Below are positions 13,459-14,219 of a DNA stretch of 14,219 nucleotides, in pieces (positions within the stretch are counted from its first letter, which is position 1; each line of letters begins with the position of its first letter). The notes beneath the pieces are model-generated. The model saw only the letters and a list, made by a program, of their open reading frames with translations, was not told the origin of the DNA and did no database searches. Source of the stretch: Clostridiales bacterium (GTDB lineage: Bacteria > Bacillota > Clostridia > Christensenellales > UMGS416); contig JAAYXU010000193.1 in NCBI GenBank assembly GCA_012515725.1, positions 1 through 14,219 of the forward strand. The letters run 5' to 3'. Position numbers and translations under genes: made by a program.

Positions 13459-14219
13459 TTATTCCTCCCCCGATTCAAAGTCTTTCCTGAGCGTCGCGCC
13501 GGTCGCCACGCTGCCCACCAGCGCTGCGTAGCGCCTGAGCGCGGGACTTGTGACAGACCTGCGGACCGGTCGGTGCTGTGCCAGACGGCTCGCGATCTCC
13601 AAGTCATCCGCGAGCAAACTCAGCGTGCGTCCGGGTATGTCGAGCGCTATAGGATCGCCGTCGCGGATAATGCCGATTACGCCGCCCGCCGCCGCCTCGG
13701 GAGATATGTGCCCGACGCAGGGACCCCGGGTCGCTCCCGAGAACCTGCCATCGGTGATGAGCGCGCAGTCGTGTCCCAGGCCCATTCCCATCATTGCCGA
13801 CGTGGCCGTGAGCATTTCACGCATGCCCGGCCCGCCTTTGGGGCCCTCGTACCGTATGACAACGACGTCGCCCTTTCGGACGACACCTCCATAGATGGCT
13901 GCCGTGGCCTCTTCCTCGCTCTCAAAAACGCGGGCCGGTCCAGTGTGGCGCAGCATCTGCTCTGCTACGGCCGTCTGCTTAACGATCGCGCCCTCGGGGC
14001 AGATATTGCCCCGGAGCACGGCGTACCCACCGTGGGGCGCATAGGCATCTGAGAGGGGTCGGATGACACGGGTATCCCTGTTAACCGCCCCCGCCGCGAT
14101 CTCGCCGATCGATTTTCCCGACACCGTCATGTGGTCGGTGAGCAGCGGAGCCATCTCACGCAGCAGCGCCGGTACGCCGCCCGCCCTGTGAAAATCCAGA
14201 AACGTATGCGCGCCTGAGG
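13459..14219 (-). CDS. IlvD/Edd-family dehydratase, 5' end cut off by the window edge
   Basis: The C-terminal 253 codons of an iron-sulfur dehydratase of the dihydroxy-acid / sugar-acid family; the frame is open to the right edge, so the N-terminal half with the cluster cysteines lies outside. Landmarks from the edge: FHRAGGVPALLREM, TVSGKSIGE, ICPEGAIVK, GPKGGPGMREM, ALITDGRFSGATRG with the family's catalytic serine in RFSG, GHISPEAAAGGVIG and the end region RYAALVGSVATGATL. An ATG at 14152-14154 is internal, not the start, because family sequence continues before it. Edd, IlvD and xylonate/arabinonate dehydratases all share these motifs. The DapA-family aldolase 5 nt downstream favours a sugar-acid dehydratase over branched-chain amino acid synthesis, but this is inferred from context. 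Confidence 0.88.
   Translation of the reverse strand, partial: SGAHTFLDFHRAGGVPALLREMAPLLTDHMTVSGKSIGEIAAGAVNRDTRVIRPLSDAYAPHGGYAVLRGNICPEGAIVKQTAVAEQMLRHTGPARVFESEEEATAAIYGGVVRKGDVVVIRYEGPKGGPGMREMLTATSAMMGMGLGHDCALITDGRFSGATRGPCVGHISPEAAAGGVIGIIRDGDPIALDIPGRTLSLLADDLEIASRLAQHRPVRRSVTSPALRRYAALVGSVATGATLRKDFESGEE

Noticed and set aside
12527..13531. Plus-strand frame of 334 codons
   Set aside because: Mirror of the DapA-family gene, which has all catalytic residues; His- and Arg-rich without domain features.
1..14219. tRNA genes, insertion sequences, phage genes, CRISPR repeats
   Set aside because: No cloverleaf, transposase or integrase frame, or regularly spaced direct repeats were seen on either strand by eye.

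Overview
The window looks like chromosomal DNA of a GC-rich Gram-positive anaerobe of the Clostridia type (Bacillota). The evidence is strong AGGAGG-type ribosome binding sites, a zapA-mutS2 neighbourhood with a Smr-tailed MutS2, an Xpt very close in sequence to the Bacillus type, and a Myb-like protein resembling the prespore regulator RsfA. No rRNA, tRNA, transposase, integrase or CRISPR array is visible. This placement is inference from gene content.

Layout from left to right. (1) 1-1637 (-): a large unrecognised protein with a long coiled coil, cut by the left edge. It has an AT-rich upstream region (about 1680-2110) carrying two TGCTATAAT extended -10 boxes, an operator-like dyad and a decayed small ORF. 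(2) 2212-3915 (-): a purine-salvage pair, xpt followed by a BMP/PnrA-type nucleoside-binding lipoprotein, with its own promoter, PurBox-like sites upstream and a hairpin after it. (3) 3916-4319: a divergent intergenic region with a structured minus-strand segment ending in two U-tailed hairpins, although no minus-strand gene lies just upstream. (4) 4320-6396 (+): a two-gene unit of a radical SAM protein (HhH region and C-terminal QLSLF clamp motif) and a DUF4130 partner, a pair predicted to act in DNA repair. (5) 6383-11178 (-): zapA, mutS2, a DUF523/TudS-like protein and xylB. xylB overlaps the convergent DUF4130 gene by 14 bp. (6) 11179-11528: a regulatory region with a zapA promoter and, on the plus strand, a possible small RNA, a consensus promoter followed by an intrinsic terminator, and a sigma-G-like promoter. 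(7) 11529-12413 (+): the RsfA-like Myb-domain protein. (8) 12414-12550: an elaborate nested hairpin between convergent genes. (9) 12551-14219 (-): an IlvD/Edd-family dehydratase, cut by the right edge, followed by a DapA-family aldolase, most likely a sugar-acid degradation operon.

Functionally this is mostly core chromosome: purine salvage, DNA maintenance, cell division and pentose or sugar-acid use. The least explained parts are the coiled-coil protein at the left edge, the divergent leader at 4043-4186, the leader region at 11230-11528 and the hairpin at 12433-12534. I see no clear new defence or mobile system. These are the places where something undescribed could be.
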